From Acd1 sp049973945 (GTDB lineage: Archaea; Thermoproteota; Thermoprotei_A; Sulfolobales; Sulfolobaceae), in assembly GCA_049973945.1 (NCBI GenBank), contig JBMFJH010000025.1, positions 1 through 20,052 of the forward strand: DNA of 20,052 bases. The letters run 5' to 3'. Position 1 is the first letter of the stretch. Each line of letters starts with the position of its first letter. The notes under the pieces are model-generated. The model had not been told where the DNA came from. It made no database searches and saw only the letters and a program-made list of their open reading frames with translations. A program made the translations under genes and the position numbers. Below are positions 1-7,723 of the stretch, piece by piece.

Positions 1-54
1 TACGACATTGAATTCCTTGAGGTACTGAACTAAACTCGCGTCGAGCTCAATCAC
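1..54 (-). CDS. possible 5' end of an unidentified gene, cut by window edge
   Basis: On the minus strand a GTG at 54 opens a frame that runs off the left edge of the window. It would begin MIELDASLVQYLKEF. It overlaps the stop codon of the CDC48-like gene (47-49) by a few bases, which is the usual coupling in this genome. Only 18 codons are visible, so neither the reality nor the function of this gene can be judged. It does not look like the missing CDC48 D2 domain. Confidence 0.2.
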   Translation of the reverse strand, partial: MIELDASLVQYLKEFNVV

Positions 55-1474
55 TGCGTCCGGGTTCGAAGCCCTCGCTCAGTTGCTGCTTCACGTCCTC
101 GAGGCCGCCGATGTCTGTCCACCTCACCTTGGGAACCTCGACGTAGACCTCCCTCAGCAATGTCGGCTGAATCACCTTCATGGCGTTCAGGAAGTCGTTC
201 ATCGTGACCTTGAGCTCCTTGAGCACTTCCGGCGGGATCTGCGGGGAGTTCAGGTCGATCTTCTTCGCTGTCATGAACCTCCTTAGTGCTATGAGGGCGG
301 CCTCCTTAGCTAGGGCGGCCAAGTCGGCCCCGGTGTAGCCGTAAGTTATCTCGGCCAGCTTGTCTAAGTCCACGTCCTCGGCCAACGGCATGTTCCTTGT
401 GTGGACCTGCAGGATCTCCTTCCTGCCCTTGGTGTCTGGTGGCCTGATCTCGATTTCCCTGTCGAACCTCCCAGGCCTCCTTAAGGCTGGATCTACGGCG
501 TCAGGCCTGTTGGTCGCGCCTATTACCACTACCCTACCCCTGCCCTTGATCCCGTCCATGAGGGTCAGGAGCTGGGCCACTACCCTCTTCTCTACCTCCC
601 CCACCACCTCCTCCCTCTTGGGGGCTATCGCGTCGATCTCGTCGATGAAGATTATCGAGGGCGCGTTCTTCTGCGCCTCCTCGAATATGTCTCTGAGCCT
701 CTGCTCGCTCTCGCCGTAGTACTTGCTCATTATTTCAGGCCCGTTGATGCTGATGAAGTAGGCCCCTATCTCGTTGGCCAAGGCCTTGGCCAACAGCGTC
801 TTCCCGACTCCTGGAGGGCCGTAGAGCAGGACTCCCTTGGGGGGCTCTATCCCCAGGTGCCTGAACAGCTCGGGGTGCTTCATCGGTAGCTCTATCATCT
901 CCCTGAGCCTCTCCTTGACCTCCTCGAGGTCGCCTATGTCCTCCCAGGTCACCCTCTCCGTCGTTATGGGCTCCTTGACCGGCTCCCTGCTGATCTCTAT
1001 GTTGGTCTTGGGCGTGACGTAAACATAACTAGAGGGTTGAGTGTTGGTCACGACTAAGTCGATCGTCCCGGTGTAAATCGGGATAGGAACGGTCTCCCCC
1101 CTCATTAGGGGCTTGTTCATGAGGACGTCCTTCACGTAGTCCACGAAGTCCTGGCCGAAGTAGATCGGCTGGGTTGGGGCGAGGGTCACCCTGGTGGCCT
1201 CGTCTACCCTGACTTTCCTAACCTTTACCTCGTCGCCCACCGAGGCGCCGATCTTCTTCCTCACGTATCCGTCCAGCCTGATCTCGTTGTCGTTTTGGTC
1301 GTAACCCGGGAAGACTTGAACCAGCGAGGAGCCAGAAGGGCCTATGACCTCGACGAAGTCTCCCGCCTCCATTCCGAGCTTCCTCATCGCGCTCTCCGAG
1401 ACCCTCGCGATTTTCCTCCCGACGTCCCTCTGCTTGGCCTCGATGATTTTCAATTCAATAGAGCTGGTCGACAT
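47..1474 (-). CDS. CDC48/VAT-type AAA ATPase lacking the D2 domain
   Basis: This is a homologue of CDC48/VCP/VAT, the hexameric unfoldase that extracts and unfolds proteins in the archaeal cytoplasm. Counting from the ATG at 1474 (475 aa), residues about 1-90 form the double-psi barrel N domain, followed by the second N subdomain. The D1 AAA module follows, with Walker A GPPGVGKT (219-226), Walker B DEID (278-281) and a typical second region of homology. Normal family members are about 730-780 aa with a second AAA module. Here the usual D2 opening (VRWTDIGGLEDVKQQL) is present, but homology stops abruptly and the frame ends within about 9 residues. None of the three minus-strand frames to the window edge resumes D2. 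A TTG at 1498 is in frame, but the TATA box at about 1505-1516 places transcription start near 1485, so the ATG at 1474 is preferred. Whether this is a natural D1-only protein, a broken gene or a sequence junction is open. Confidence 0.85.
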   Translation of the reverse strand: MSTSSIELKIIEAKQRDVGRKIARVSESAMRKLGMEAGDFVEVIGPSGSSLVQVFPGYDQNDNEIRLDGYVRKKIGASVGDEVKVRKVRVDEATRVTLAPTQPIYFGQDFVDYVKDVLMNKPLMRGETVPIPIYTGTIDLVVTNTQPSSYVYVTPKTNIEISREPVKEPITTERVTWEDIGDLEEVKERLREMIELPMKHPELFRHLGIEPPKGVLLYGPPGVGKTLLAKALANEIGAYFISINGPEIMSKYYGESEQRLRDIFEEAQKNAPSIIFIDEIDAIAPKREEVVGEVEKRVVAQLLTLMDGIKGRGRVVVIGATNRPDAVDPALRRPGRFDREIEIRPPDTKGRKEILQVHTRNMPLAEDVDLDKLAEITYGYTGADLAALAKEAALIALRRFMTAKKIDLNSPQIPPEVLKELKVTMNDFLNAMKVIQPTLLREVYVEVPKVRWTDIGGLEDVKQQLSEGFEPGRSD

Positions 1475-1504
1475 AGTAACTCGTAGTTTATCGATCAAGC
1501 AAAT

Positions 1505-1516
1505 CTATTATAATTA
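1505..1516 (-). promoter_or_regulatory. TATA box for the CDC48-like gene
   Basis: The minus strand reads TAATTATAATAG, the most AT-rich stretch upstream of the gene. A start site about 26 bp downstream falls near 1485, giving a leader of about 10 nt before the ATG at 1474. Confidence 0.6.
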
Positions 1517-1640
1517 TGTGTGAGCATCTGTGCGGAGGCGAAAGGGAACCGAAGTACTGGCGTTGATAGAACTAACTCAATTCAAATGGAGAAAGTGATC
1601 CTAACAATTTTACAATTTCTTTCTTGAAGATCTCGGAACT

Positions 1641-1655
1641 GGAAAGCATTTAAAC
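1641..1655 (+). promoter_or_regulatory. BRE/TATA promoter for reverse gyrase
   Basis: A purine-rich BRE-like GGAAAG (1641-1646) is followed by CATTTAAAC. The TATA centre lies about 26 bp before the GTG at 1678, so the mRNA should start at or next to the start codon (leaderless). The stretch between this and the CDC48 promoter (about 1520-1640) holds no gene or RNA that I recognise. Confidence 0.6.
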
Positions 1656-1668
1656 GCCCAGGACGGGC
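1656..1668. repeat. small inverted repeat between TATA box and start of reverse gyrase
   Basis: GCCC (1656-1659) and GGGC (1665-1668) flank a 5-nt spacer. The repeat lies just downstream of the TATA box and upstream of the predicted leaderless start, where a bound regulator could block polymerase. Four-base arms are short and could be chance. Confidence 0.25.
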
Positions 1669-1677
1669 AACCTACTA

Positions 1678-4600
1678 GTGCAGGCCGACGTTCCTCCGTC
1701 AATATATGCGTCGTCTTGCCCCAACTGTGGGGGCGACATTTCGGCCGAAAGGTTGCACAAGGGTAGTGCGTGCTCTAAGTGCATAAGGTCTGAAAGGGAG
1801 TTCACCAGCGTCTTCCAGTTGGCCGAGGCGTTAAAGGAAGAGGGGACGCTGAAGGGCTTAGCACAAACCCTTGAGCTGGGGAGGAGGTTCAACGCGGTAG
1901 TCGAGTTCTTCAAGAAGGCTTTGGGCTACCCCCCTCTGGGCCCCCAAAGGGCCTGGGTGCTCAGGGCTTTGAGGGGGGAGAACTTCGCGATAATAGCCCC
2001 TCCCGGGCTGGGGAAGACCACCTTCGGCCTAATAATGAGCGCCTACTTCGCGGCAGAGAGGAAGAAGTCCGTCGCGATCTTCCCCACCAAGACCATAGTC
2101 CAGCAGAGCGTCGAGAGGTTGGGCAGGATTTCCCAAGCCGTAGAGTCCGAGCTGAAGGTCATTTACTACCACGCGGGGCTCACAGAGACACAAAAGCAGG
2201 AGACCCTCGAGGCACTAAAGAAGGACGACTTCGACGTCTTCCTCACCACAAGCAGGTTCCTGACCACCAACCTCGACCTGATGAAGTCCCTCAGCTACGA
2301 CTTCCTCTTCGTCGACGACGTCGACACCGCGTTGAAGGCCAGCAAGAGCGCCCAGGCCATACTGCAAATGGTCGGCTTCTCGCAGGAGGACATAGCCAAC
2401 GCGAGGGAACTGCTGAGGCAGGCCAGGACTGACGAAAGGGCCTTCGAGAAGATAGCCGAGATCAGGCGGGAGAAGCTCAAGGGCAAGACCGTGGTCTTCT
2501 CCTCGGCCACGATAACCAGGGGGAATCCAGTGCTCTCCTCCCTCATGGGCTTCAGGCCCGGGAGCGCGGTGATCTACCTGAGGAACGTGATAGACGCCTA
2601 CCTCAAGATGCCCCAGTCTGAGGAGGAGGCGGACGAGAAGTTCGTGGAGCTCGTCAAGAAGCTGGGCGACGGAGTGCTCGTCTTCGTACCAGTAGACAAG
2701 GGACAGGAGAAAGGGAAAGCCTTGGCGAACCTCCTGAACGAGCACGGGATTAGGGCGGAGTTCGTAACGTCAGAGAGCACCAGGAAGCTCGAGGAGTTCA
2801 TAAACGGGGAAATCAACGTCCTCCTGGGCTCGGCAGTCCACTACGGCCTGTTGGTTAGGGGCATCGACGTCCCGTGGAGGGTCAAGTACGCGGTCTTCTA
2901 CGGGATCCCCAAGTTCAAGTTCAGGATAGGCGACGTCCCCCCGCCCCTTCTGGTCTCGAGGGTTCTGACTATCCTCGCCAACATAAGGGAGGACAGGGAA
3001 ACCGCCAGGCTCGCCGGCAGGGTGAGGAAGAAGCTCAACAGGATGTCCCCAGCGGCGCTGGCGATGCTTTCCAAGGAAATAAGGGAGGGTAAGCTGGAGG
3101 ACGAGACCCTGAAGAAGGCCTACGAGGTCGTCCAGCAGGTGTTCAAGGATGAGGAGACCCTGAAGCTCGTCGCTTCGAAGGGAGACCTGATCATTAAGGG
3201 GAACGACCTGCTTTCTCCGGACTTCCTGACGTACGTTCAGGCGAGCGGTAGAACCTCGAGGATCTACGCAGGTTCCCTCACCACTGGGCTCTCTATCTTG
3301 ATGGTGGACGACGACGACCTGTTCAGGGTTCTCACTAAGAGGCTAAACATCGTCCTGGAGCAGGTGAACTGGTTACCCTTTGACCTCGACTCCTGGAGGA
3401 TAGGCGATACTCCCGCGCATGAGGTAGTATCCAAGATCGAGGGCGAGAGGGAAGCAATAATAAAGGCGAAGAAGGAGGCCGTGGAGCCCCAACTGGGAAA
3501 GGTAAAGACCATAACCTTCATAGTCGAGTCGCCGACGAAGGCCAAGACGATCTCTAACTTCTTCGCCAAGCCCAGCGTCAGGGACATGGACGGTCTGAGG
3601 GTCTATGAGACCGTGATCGAGGAGGGAGTCCTCAACGTCGTGGCTAGCCAGGGACACGTCTACGACCTAACAACTGAGGAGAAAGGGTTCTACGGGGTCG
3701 AAATAAGGGTGACGAAGAAAGGGATCGAGTACGTCCCGATATACAACACGATAAAGAAGTGCGCCAACGGCCACCAGGTGACCTACACCGTGGACGGGAA
3801 GTGCCCGATCTGCGGAGCCCCGATCGTGATGGACAAGTCCAGGACGATCGACGCCCTCAGGAGGCTAGTCATGGAGTCCGACCTAGTACTCATAGGAACA
3901 GACCCTGACACCGAGGGCGAGAAGATAGCCTGGGACCTCTACCTGGCGTTGAGGCCATTCAACCCCAACATAAAGAGGGCGGAGTTCCACGAGGTGACCA
4001 GGAGGGCCATAACGAACGCGATAAGGAACCCGAGGGAGTTCAACGTCAACCTGGTCGAGGCCCAAATAGTAAGGAGGATCGAGGACAGGTGGATCGGTTT
4101 CGTCCTCTCGAGGAAGCTCCAGACCGAGTTCTGGAGGGACTACTGTAAGAAGGCCCACTTAGACGAGAAGGGCTACTCTTGCGATGAGAACAGGAACCTC
4201 AGCGCGGGCAGAGTTCAGACCCCCGTCCTGGGCTGGGTCGTGAAGAGGTACGAGGACTTTAACAGGACGAAGAGGAGGGTCTACAGGGCCACGATAACTA
4301 AGCTTGAGGACTTCTCCGTCCTAGTAGTCAGGGACAAGGAGAGGGGGATAACGAAGAGCTCCCAGCTGACGATCAAGTTCGAGGAGATGTCCACAACTAG
4401 GAAAGTACAGAACCCGTTGCCCCCTTACACCACTGACGCCCTCCTCGCCGACGCGGCCCAGCTCTACAGGATAACGGCCTCCGAGACCATGAGGATAGCC
4501 CAAGACCTCTTCGAGAGCGGTCTCATAACCTACCACAGGACGGACAGCACGAGGATCTCAGCGGTAGGAATAAGCGTGGCCGAGAGCTACCTCAAGGACT

Positions 4601-5463
4601 CGCTGGGAGAGGACTACAAGAAGGTCTTCCAGCCCAGGTCGTGGGGAGAGGGGGGAGCCCACGAGGCCATAAGGCCTACCAGGCCCCTCGACGTCGAGAA
4701 GCTGAGGATGGCGATAGAGGAGGCCGAAATAACGCCAGCGAAGGAGCTTACAAGGGAGCACTTCCTAATTTACGACCTCATCTTCAGGAGGTTCATAACC
4801 AGCCAGCTGGCCCCGATGGAGCTAACTGTCGAGACGCTGAGCTACAAGGTCTACGACGAGGAGAACAACGAGGTTAAGCTCGACTGCGACAGCCAGGACA
4901 AGACCGAGTGTTACAAAACCGAGAGGGTCGTCGACTACTCCTTCCAGGGCTTCGGCAAGCTTCCCGAGTCGCTGGAGAAAGTTATGGTGTTCACGCCCTT
5001 CAGGCTCAGCAAGCCCCTAATACCCAGGCTCAAGGAGCTTTGCGAGGGGGAGGAGGAGTGCTCCTTCGGGTTGCAAATAATCTCGTCTTTCCTGAAGAGC
5101 GACTTCAGGCTGTTCACCGAGGGCGAGCTAGTGAGCGAGATGAGGAGGAAGGAGATAGGAAGGCCGAGCACTTACGCCACAATAATTTCGACCATCAAGA
5201 GGAGGGGTTACGTGATAGCGAGCAAGGCTAGAAAGCAGTTAGTCCCAACGCCGCTGGGCAAAGCCGTTTACGAATTCCTGAGCCCCACTGAGGTGTCAGG
5301 TCTCAGCGAGGAGAGGAAGAAAATAAGGGAGCTGGTCAGCGAGTCGAGGACGGTGGCCCTCCTCAAAAAGATGGACGAGATCGAACAGGGGACAAGGTAT
5401 TACGTCGACGTGCTGAACGAAGTTTACTCGGAAATAAGTAAGGTTAATAATGGCGTTCCCTAA
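1678..5463 (+). CDS. topR: reverse gyrase
   Basis: Reverse gyrase introduces positive supercoils into DNA using ATP and is the hallmark protein of hyperthermophiles. The 1261-aa length is normal for the undivided single-chain form. An N-terminal zinc finger (C14, C17, C32, C35) precedes a helicase-like half with Walker A APPGLGKTT (107-115) and DDVD as the DEAD-box equivalent (213-216). The topoisomerase IA half begins near 612: TOPRIM FIVESPTKAK, a second zinc finger (C695, H699, C709, C712) inserted in TOPRIM, DPDTEG (742-747), and the catalytic tyrosine Y952 in ITYHRTDS. The GTG start sits about 26 bp after a TATA box and has no Shine-Dalgarno, as expected for a leaderless message. The nitrilase-like gene starts 34 bp downstream, so the two are probably co-transcribed. 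All catalytic residues I can identify are intact. Confidence 0.97.
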   Translation: MQADVPPSIYASSCPNCGGDISAERLHKGSACSKCIRSEREFTSVFQLAEALKEEGTLKGLAQTLELGRRFNAVVEFFKKALGYPPLGPQRAWVLRALRGENFAIIAPPGLGKTTFGLIMSAYFAAERKKSVAIFPTKTIVQQSVERLGRISQAVESELKVIYYHAGLTETQKQETLEALKKDDFDVFLTTSRFLTTNLDLMKSLSYDFLFVDDVDTALKASKSAQAILQMVGFSQEDIANARELLRQARTDERAFEKIAEIRREKLKGKTVVFSSATITRGNPVLSSLMGFRPGSAVIYLRNVIDAYLKMPQSEEEADEKFVELVKKLGDGVLVFVPVDKGQEKGKALANLLNEHGIRAEFVTSESTRKLEEFINGEINVLLGSAVHYGLLVRGIDVPWRVKYAVFYGIPKFKFRIGDVPPPLLVSRVLTILANIREDRETARLAGRVRKKLNRMSPAALAMLSKEIREGKLEDETLKKAYEVVQQVFKDEETLKLVASKGDLIIKGNDLLSPDFLTYVQASGRTSRIYAGSLTTGLSILMVDDDDLFRVLTKRLNIVLEQVNWLPFDLDSWRIGDTPAHEVVSKIEGEREAIIKAKKEAVEPQLGKVKTITFIVESPTKAKTISNFFAKPSVRDMDGLRVYETVIEEGVLNVVASQGHVYDLTTEEKGFYGVEIRVTKKGIEYVPIYNTIKKCANGHQVTYTVDGKCPICGAPIVMDKSRTIDALRRLVMESDLVLIGTDPDTEGEKIAWDLYLALRPFNPNIKRAEFHEVTRRAITNAIRNPREFNVNLVEAQIVRRIEDRWIGFVLSRKLQTEFWRDYCKKAHLDEKGYSCDENRNLSAGRVQTPVLGWVVKRYEDFNRTKRRVYRATITKLEDFSVLVVRDKERGITKSSQLTIKFEEMSTTRKVQNPLPPYTTDALLADAAQLYRITASETMRIAQDLFESGLITYHRTDSTRISAVGISVAESYLKDSLGEDYKKVFQPRSWGEGGAHEAIRPTRPLDVEKLRMAIEEAEITPAKELTREHFLIYDLIFRRFITSQLAPMELTVETLSYKVYDEENNEVKLDCDSQDKTECYKTERVVDYSFQGFGKLPESLEKVMVFTPFRLSKPLIPRLKELCEGEEECSFGLQIISSFLKSDFRLFTEGELVSEMRRKEIGRPSTYATIISTIKRRGYVIASKARKQLVPTPLGKAVYEFLSPTEVSGLSEERKKIRELVSESRTVALLKKMDEIEQGTRYYVDVLNEVYSEISKVNNGVP

Positions 5464-5497
5464 TGCGTTCTAACTTGACCCCTAAGGTGCTGTCTGC

Positions 5498-6391
5498 ATG
5501 CTCGTTGGGATTCTCCACATGAGGTTGACCGAACACATGAGGAGGAACAACATTGACAAGGCCAAAAACCTGATGAAGGTCGCTAAGGACAAAGGCGTGA
5601 AAGCGGTCATCCTTCCTTCTCTTTTTCCGGTGGGCAACCTGATCGAGGTTTACGACAACACGAAGAGGTTGAGGAGCATCGTGAAGAACCTCAGCGAGAA
5701 GATACCAGGACAAATGACTAACACCCTGGTTGAACTGGCCATGGAGTCGGAGATGTACGTCATTTCAGGCTCAATAGTAGAGCAGGCAGGCCCGAAGCTC
5801 TTCCTGACTAACCTAGTGATATCCCCTCACGGCGACATAATCGGCAAGTATAGGAAAGTCATAGTCTCGCAGAGGGAGAGGGAGCTCGGTATCTCGTCCG
5901 GCAAGGAGCCGGCTAAGATAAACTTGGAGAGGGACATAGGGATCCTCCTTGAGGACGACATGCTAACTCCGGAGGTGGGGAGGCTGCTGACCCTCCACGG
6001 CTCCAAGATGCTGTTCTCGATCATGAAGCCCTGGCCCCTCGGCTTTCAGAAGGCCCTTGAGAGCGTCGCGGTATCTAGGGCAATAGAGCTGGGAGTCCCA
6101 GTAGTTATGGTCGGAGGCGAGATAGCTGACAAGTCCGAGAACGTCCTCGGCGGGGCTCCCACAATGGTAGTTCTCCCCGACGGGACGGTTTACGACAAGG
6201 CGGACGAGATCGACACGTTGGTCACATTCGAGAGCATCGTGTTGCTTCAGAAGGGAAGTAATGCGAAGAAGGTGACGGACGCGTCTGAGGAGATTTTCGA
6301 GATTTGTAAGGGCATAAGGAAGATCGGGGACGAGAAGCTTAGGGCTAAAAGGTCAATATCAAGGGCGGAAACGGGAGAGGAGGAGGAATAA
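5498..6391 (+). CDS. nitrilase-fold (CN_hydrolase) protein, probably catalytically inactive
   Basis: The 297-aa protein has the order of strands and motifs of the carbon-nitrogen hydrolase superfamily: the first catalytic region at LPSLFP (39-44), GKYRKV (116-121), and GILLEDDMLTPEVGRLL (147-163), which aligns with the family's GVxxCYDxRFPExxRxL. Active members use a Glu-Lys-Cys triad. Here the Glu position is S41, the Lys is kept (K120), and the nucleophilic Cys is E152. The protein therefore should not hydrolyse amides or nitriles by the known mechanism, and a binding or structural role is more likely. The charged C-terminal tail (RAETGEEEE) is low-complexity. The ATG is supported by an AAGGTG ribosome site (about 5485-5490) 7 nt upstream. 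It lies 34 bp after topR and probably shares its transcript. The ligand is unknown. Confidence 0.8.
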   Translation: MLVGILHMRLTEHMRRNNIDKAKNLMKVAKDKGVKAVILPSLFPVGNLIEVYDNTKRLRSIVKNLSEKIPGQMTNTLVELAMESEMYVISGSIVEQAGPKLFLTNLVISPHGDIIGKYRKVIVSQRERELGISSGKEPAKINLERDIGILLEDDMLTPEVGRLLTLHGSKMLFSIMKPWPLGFQKALESVAVSRAIELGVPVVMVGGEIADKSENVLGGAPTMVVLPDGTVYDKADEIDTLVTFESIVLLQKGSNAKKVTDASEEIFEICKGIRKIGDEKLRAKRSISRAETGEEEE

Positions 6392-6414
6392 AACGACCGT
6401 AACATACTCGCTAT

Positions 6415-6428
6415 CCAATTTTCTTTTA
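6415..6428 (+). terminator. T-rich stretch, possible terminator of the topR transcript
   Basis: AATTTTCTTTT lies between two convergent genes, 25-35 bp after the nitrilase-like stop codon. Archaeal RNA polymerase often stops at T-rich runs without a hairpin. The run is short and interrupted, so this is tentative. Confidence 0.35.
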
Positions 6429-6433
6429 CGGAT

Positions 6434-6760
6434 TTACGACGCTACGTAAACGGCCGTCCTCCTGTTCTTGGCGACGAGCTTCACCGCTCCTTCAGAAGCC
6501 ATCTGCTCAAGGATCTTCTTCGCCACGCTGATCGTTATTCCGGCCTTCTGGGCTAAAACGTAGGGGGTCACCACCTTCTCGGCCTTGAGTTCGTCCATCA
6601 CCTTCTTTCTCGTATCGTCGTCGATAACCACGTTCCTGCTTATCACTTCCTTACCAGTCTTGCTAGGGGCCTTCTTCTTCTCCTTCTTCTCAGCCTCTTC
6701 CTGTTGTTTCTTCAGCCTCTTCTCGACGTTGCTTATCGGCTTCTTCGTCGCGCCACCCAT
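6434..6760 (-). CDS. rps25e: 30S ribosomal protein S25e
   Basis: This small-subunit ribosomal protein is shared by eukaryotes and crenarchaeal/TACK archaea and is generally absent from euryarchaea, so it is a useful lineage marker. The 108-aa product has a lysine-rich disordered N-terminal tail (about 6-45) and a winged-helix domain (about 46-106) containing TPYVLAQKAGITISVAKKIL and ending in AVYVAS, all typical of the family. It is transcribed alone, convergent with the nitrilase-like gene and divergent from the TrmB-type regulator. The ATG at 6760 follows a TATA box by about 38 bp, implying a leader of roughly 12 nt. Confidence 0.93.
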   Translation of the reverse strand: MGGATKKPISNVEKRLKKQQEEAEKKEKKKAPSKTGKEVISRNVVIDDDTRKKVMDELKAEKVVTPYVLAQKAGITISVAKKILEQMASEGAVKLVAKNRRTAVYVAS

Positions 6761-6775
6761 CCCGTCTACCCGGGG

Positions 6776-6784
6776 AAATAATAG
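6776..6784 (+). promoter_or_regulatory. candidate TATA box for the TrmB-type regulator
   Basis: GGGGAAATAATAG has a purine-rich upstream element and an AT core about 30 bp before the ATG at 6811, so the transcript would be nearly leaderless. Confidence 0.4.
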
Positions 6785-6793
6785 CCCAAGCTA

Positions 6794-6803
6794 CTTTTTA
6801 ACT
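6794..6803 (-). promoter_or_regulatory. rps25e: TATA box for rps25e
   Basis: The minus strand reads GTTAAAAAGT. A start site about 26 bp downstream falls near 6772, about 12 nt before the S25e ATG. On the plus strand this box is too close to the regulator's ATG to serve that gene. Confidence 0.6.
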
Positions 6804-6810
6804 TGATCTC

Positions 6811-7539
6811 ATGTCTTCGGATCTTCTCGAGGGGCTGATCGAACGGGTCGCGCCTTACGCCAAGGCCTTCGGGGTCTCGAAGGTCGAGATTAAGGTCTAC
6901 GTCACCCTCCTCTTGAACGGCCCCCTTACTGGCAGGGAACTGGCGACGAGGGTAGGGATGAGCCAAGTAAAGGTCTACCCGGTGCTGAAAGGCCTTGTGG
7001 AAAAGGGCTGGGTGAGGAAGACCTTGGAGAGGCCCTCTAGGTTCGAGGCGGTTCCCCTCCTCGAGGTCTGGGGTTCGCTGAAGAAGAGGGTGTACGACGC
7101 GTTGGAAGGCATAGAGAGGGACATAATACTTCCCCTCAACGCGTTCCTCTCCACGAAGCCCAGCGCCCAAACGGTCGGAATAGTCACGGGCAGGGCGGTT
7201 GTAGAGGCCTTGAAGGGAGTGATCTACAGGGCTTCGAGGCAACTGGACATAGCTTTGGCGCACAAAGAGCTGGTCGTGGACGACTTGGTCAGTGCAATAG
7301 AGGAGGCCTCGAAGAGGGTGAGGGTCAGGGTCTTGACGTCTGAGGACGTCAAGGTCGAGCTCCCGACAAGGGTGGAGGTCAAGACAAGGACTGGCATGTT
7401 CGGCAGCGGCGCCATCAGCGAGGACGCAATAGCGCTTGTAATAAGAACGGGCAACGCCCTGAGCGCGATGCTCTCCAATCACGACTATTTCGTCACGATA
7501 GGCCGGTTTTACTTCGACCACCTGTGGGAAACCGCTTAA
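6811..7539 (+). CDS. TrmB-family transcriptional regulator
   Basis: Residues about 25-75 form a winged helix-turn-helix (VEIKVYVTLL through SQVKVYPVLKGLVEKGWV) typical of the TrmB family. Residues about 115-235 resemble the PLD-like TrmB effector domain, beginning VGIVTGRAVVEALKGVI. The classic sugar-sensing regulator from Thermococcales is about 340 aa; this 242-aa form lacks the C-terminal sugar-binding extension, so its effector cannot be guessed. It stands divergent from rps25e, with a short intergenic region of about 50 bp. Its stop codon is embedded in the TATA box of the next small gene, also a DNA-binding protein. No sugar transporter or glycolytic gene is nearby to suggest a regulon. 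Confidence 0.8.
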   Translation: MSSDLLEGLIERVAPYAKAFGVSKVEIKVYVTLLLNGPLTGRELATRVGMSQVKVYPVLKGLVEKGWVRKTLERPSRFEAVPLLEVWGSLKKRVYDALEGIERDIILPLNAFLSTKPSAQTVGIVTGRAVVEALKGVIYRASRQLDIALAHKELVVDDLVSAIEEASKRVRVRVLTSEDVKVELPTRVEVKTRTGMFGSGAISEDAIALVIRTGNALSAMLSNHDYFVTIGRFYFDHLWETA

Positions 7540-7543
7540 ATAT
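7535..7543 (+). promoter_or_regulatory. TATA box for the ribbon-helix-helix gene
   Basis: CTTAAATAT spans the TAA stop of the TrmB-type gene (7537-7539). Transcription should start near 7565, about 12 nt upstream of the ATG at 7577. Confidence 0.55.
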
Positions 7544-7576
7544 CATTCTTACCACAATCACACTCTCCGAGGTTCC

Positions 7577-7723
7577 ATGAGGATAATTACCGTCAAGTTA
7601 CCTGACAAATTTATAGAAGCTATGGACGAATTAGTGGTAACCGGAAGGTACTCGAACAGGAGCGAGATTATTAGGGCCGCGCTCAACGAGTTCCTGAGGA
7701 AGGAGCTCTTCATGGAAACGTGA
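7577..7723 (+). CDS. small ribbon-helix-helix (CopG/Arc-like) DNA-binding protein
   Basis: A 48-aa open frame begins MRIITVKLPDKFIEAM and continues through GRYSNRSEIIRAALNEFL. This is the classic ribbon-helix-helix pattern: one beta strand (ITVKLP) that inserts in the major groove as a dimer, helix A, a turn at YSNRSE, and helix B. It is preceded by GAGGT (7569-7573), a short spacer from the ATG, and by its own TATA box. Proteins of this type are dimeric transcription repressors, sometimes antitoxins. No toxin-like gene adjoins it, so a regulator is more likely. A candidate C/D box RNA starts right at its stop codon, and a repeated AACGTT element lies about 50 bp further on. Short genes like this are easily missed by length cut-offs. 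Confidence 0.85.
   Translation: MRIITVKLPDKFIEAMDELVVTGRYSNRSEIIRAALNEFLRKELFMET

Noticed and set aside
60..72. T-loop-like GGTTCGAAGCC next to the CDC48 break, possibly a tRNA remnant or attachment site
   Set aside because: Only three stem pairs form, and no other tRNA arm is found on either side.
1475..1498. TTG start extending the CDC48-like protein by 8 residues
   Set aside because: It lies between the TATA box and the predicted transcription start, so it would not be in the mRNA.
1520..1640. Possible small RNA in the CDC48/topR intergenic region
   Set aside because: No C/D box pairs, H/ACA-like stems or tRNA arms were found; it appears to be promoter-flanking sequence only.
6766..7521. 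251-codon open frame on the minus strand
   Set aside because: It is the antisense shadow of the TrmB-type gene, with no recognisable motif.
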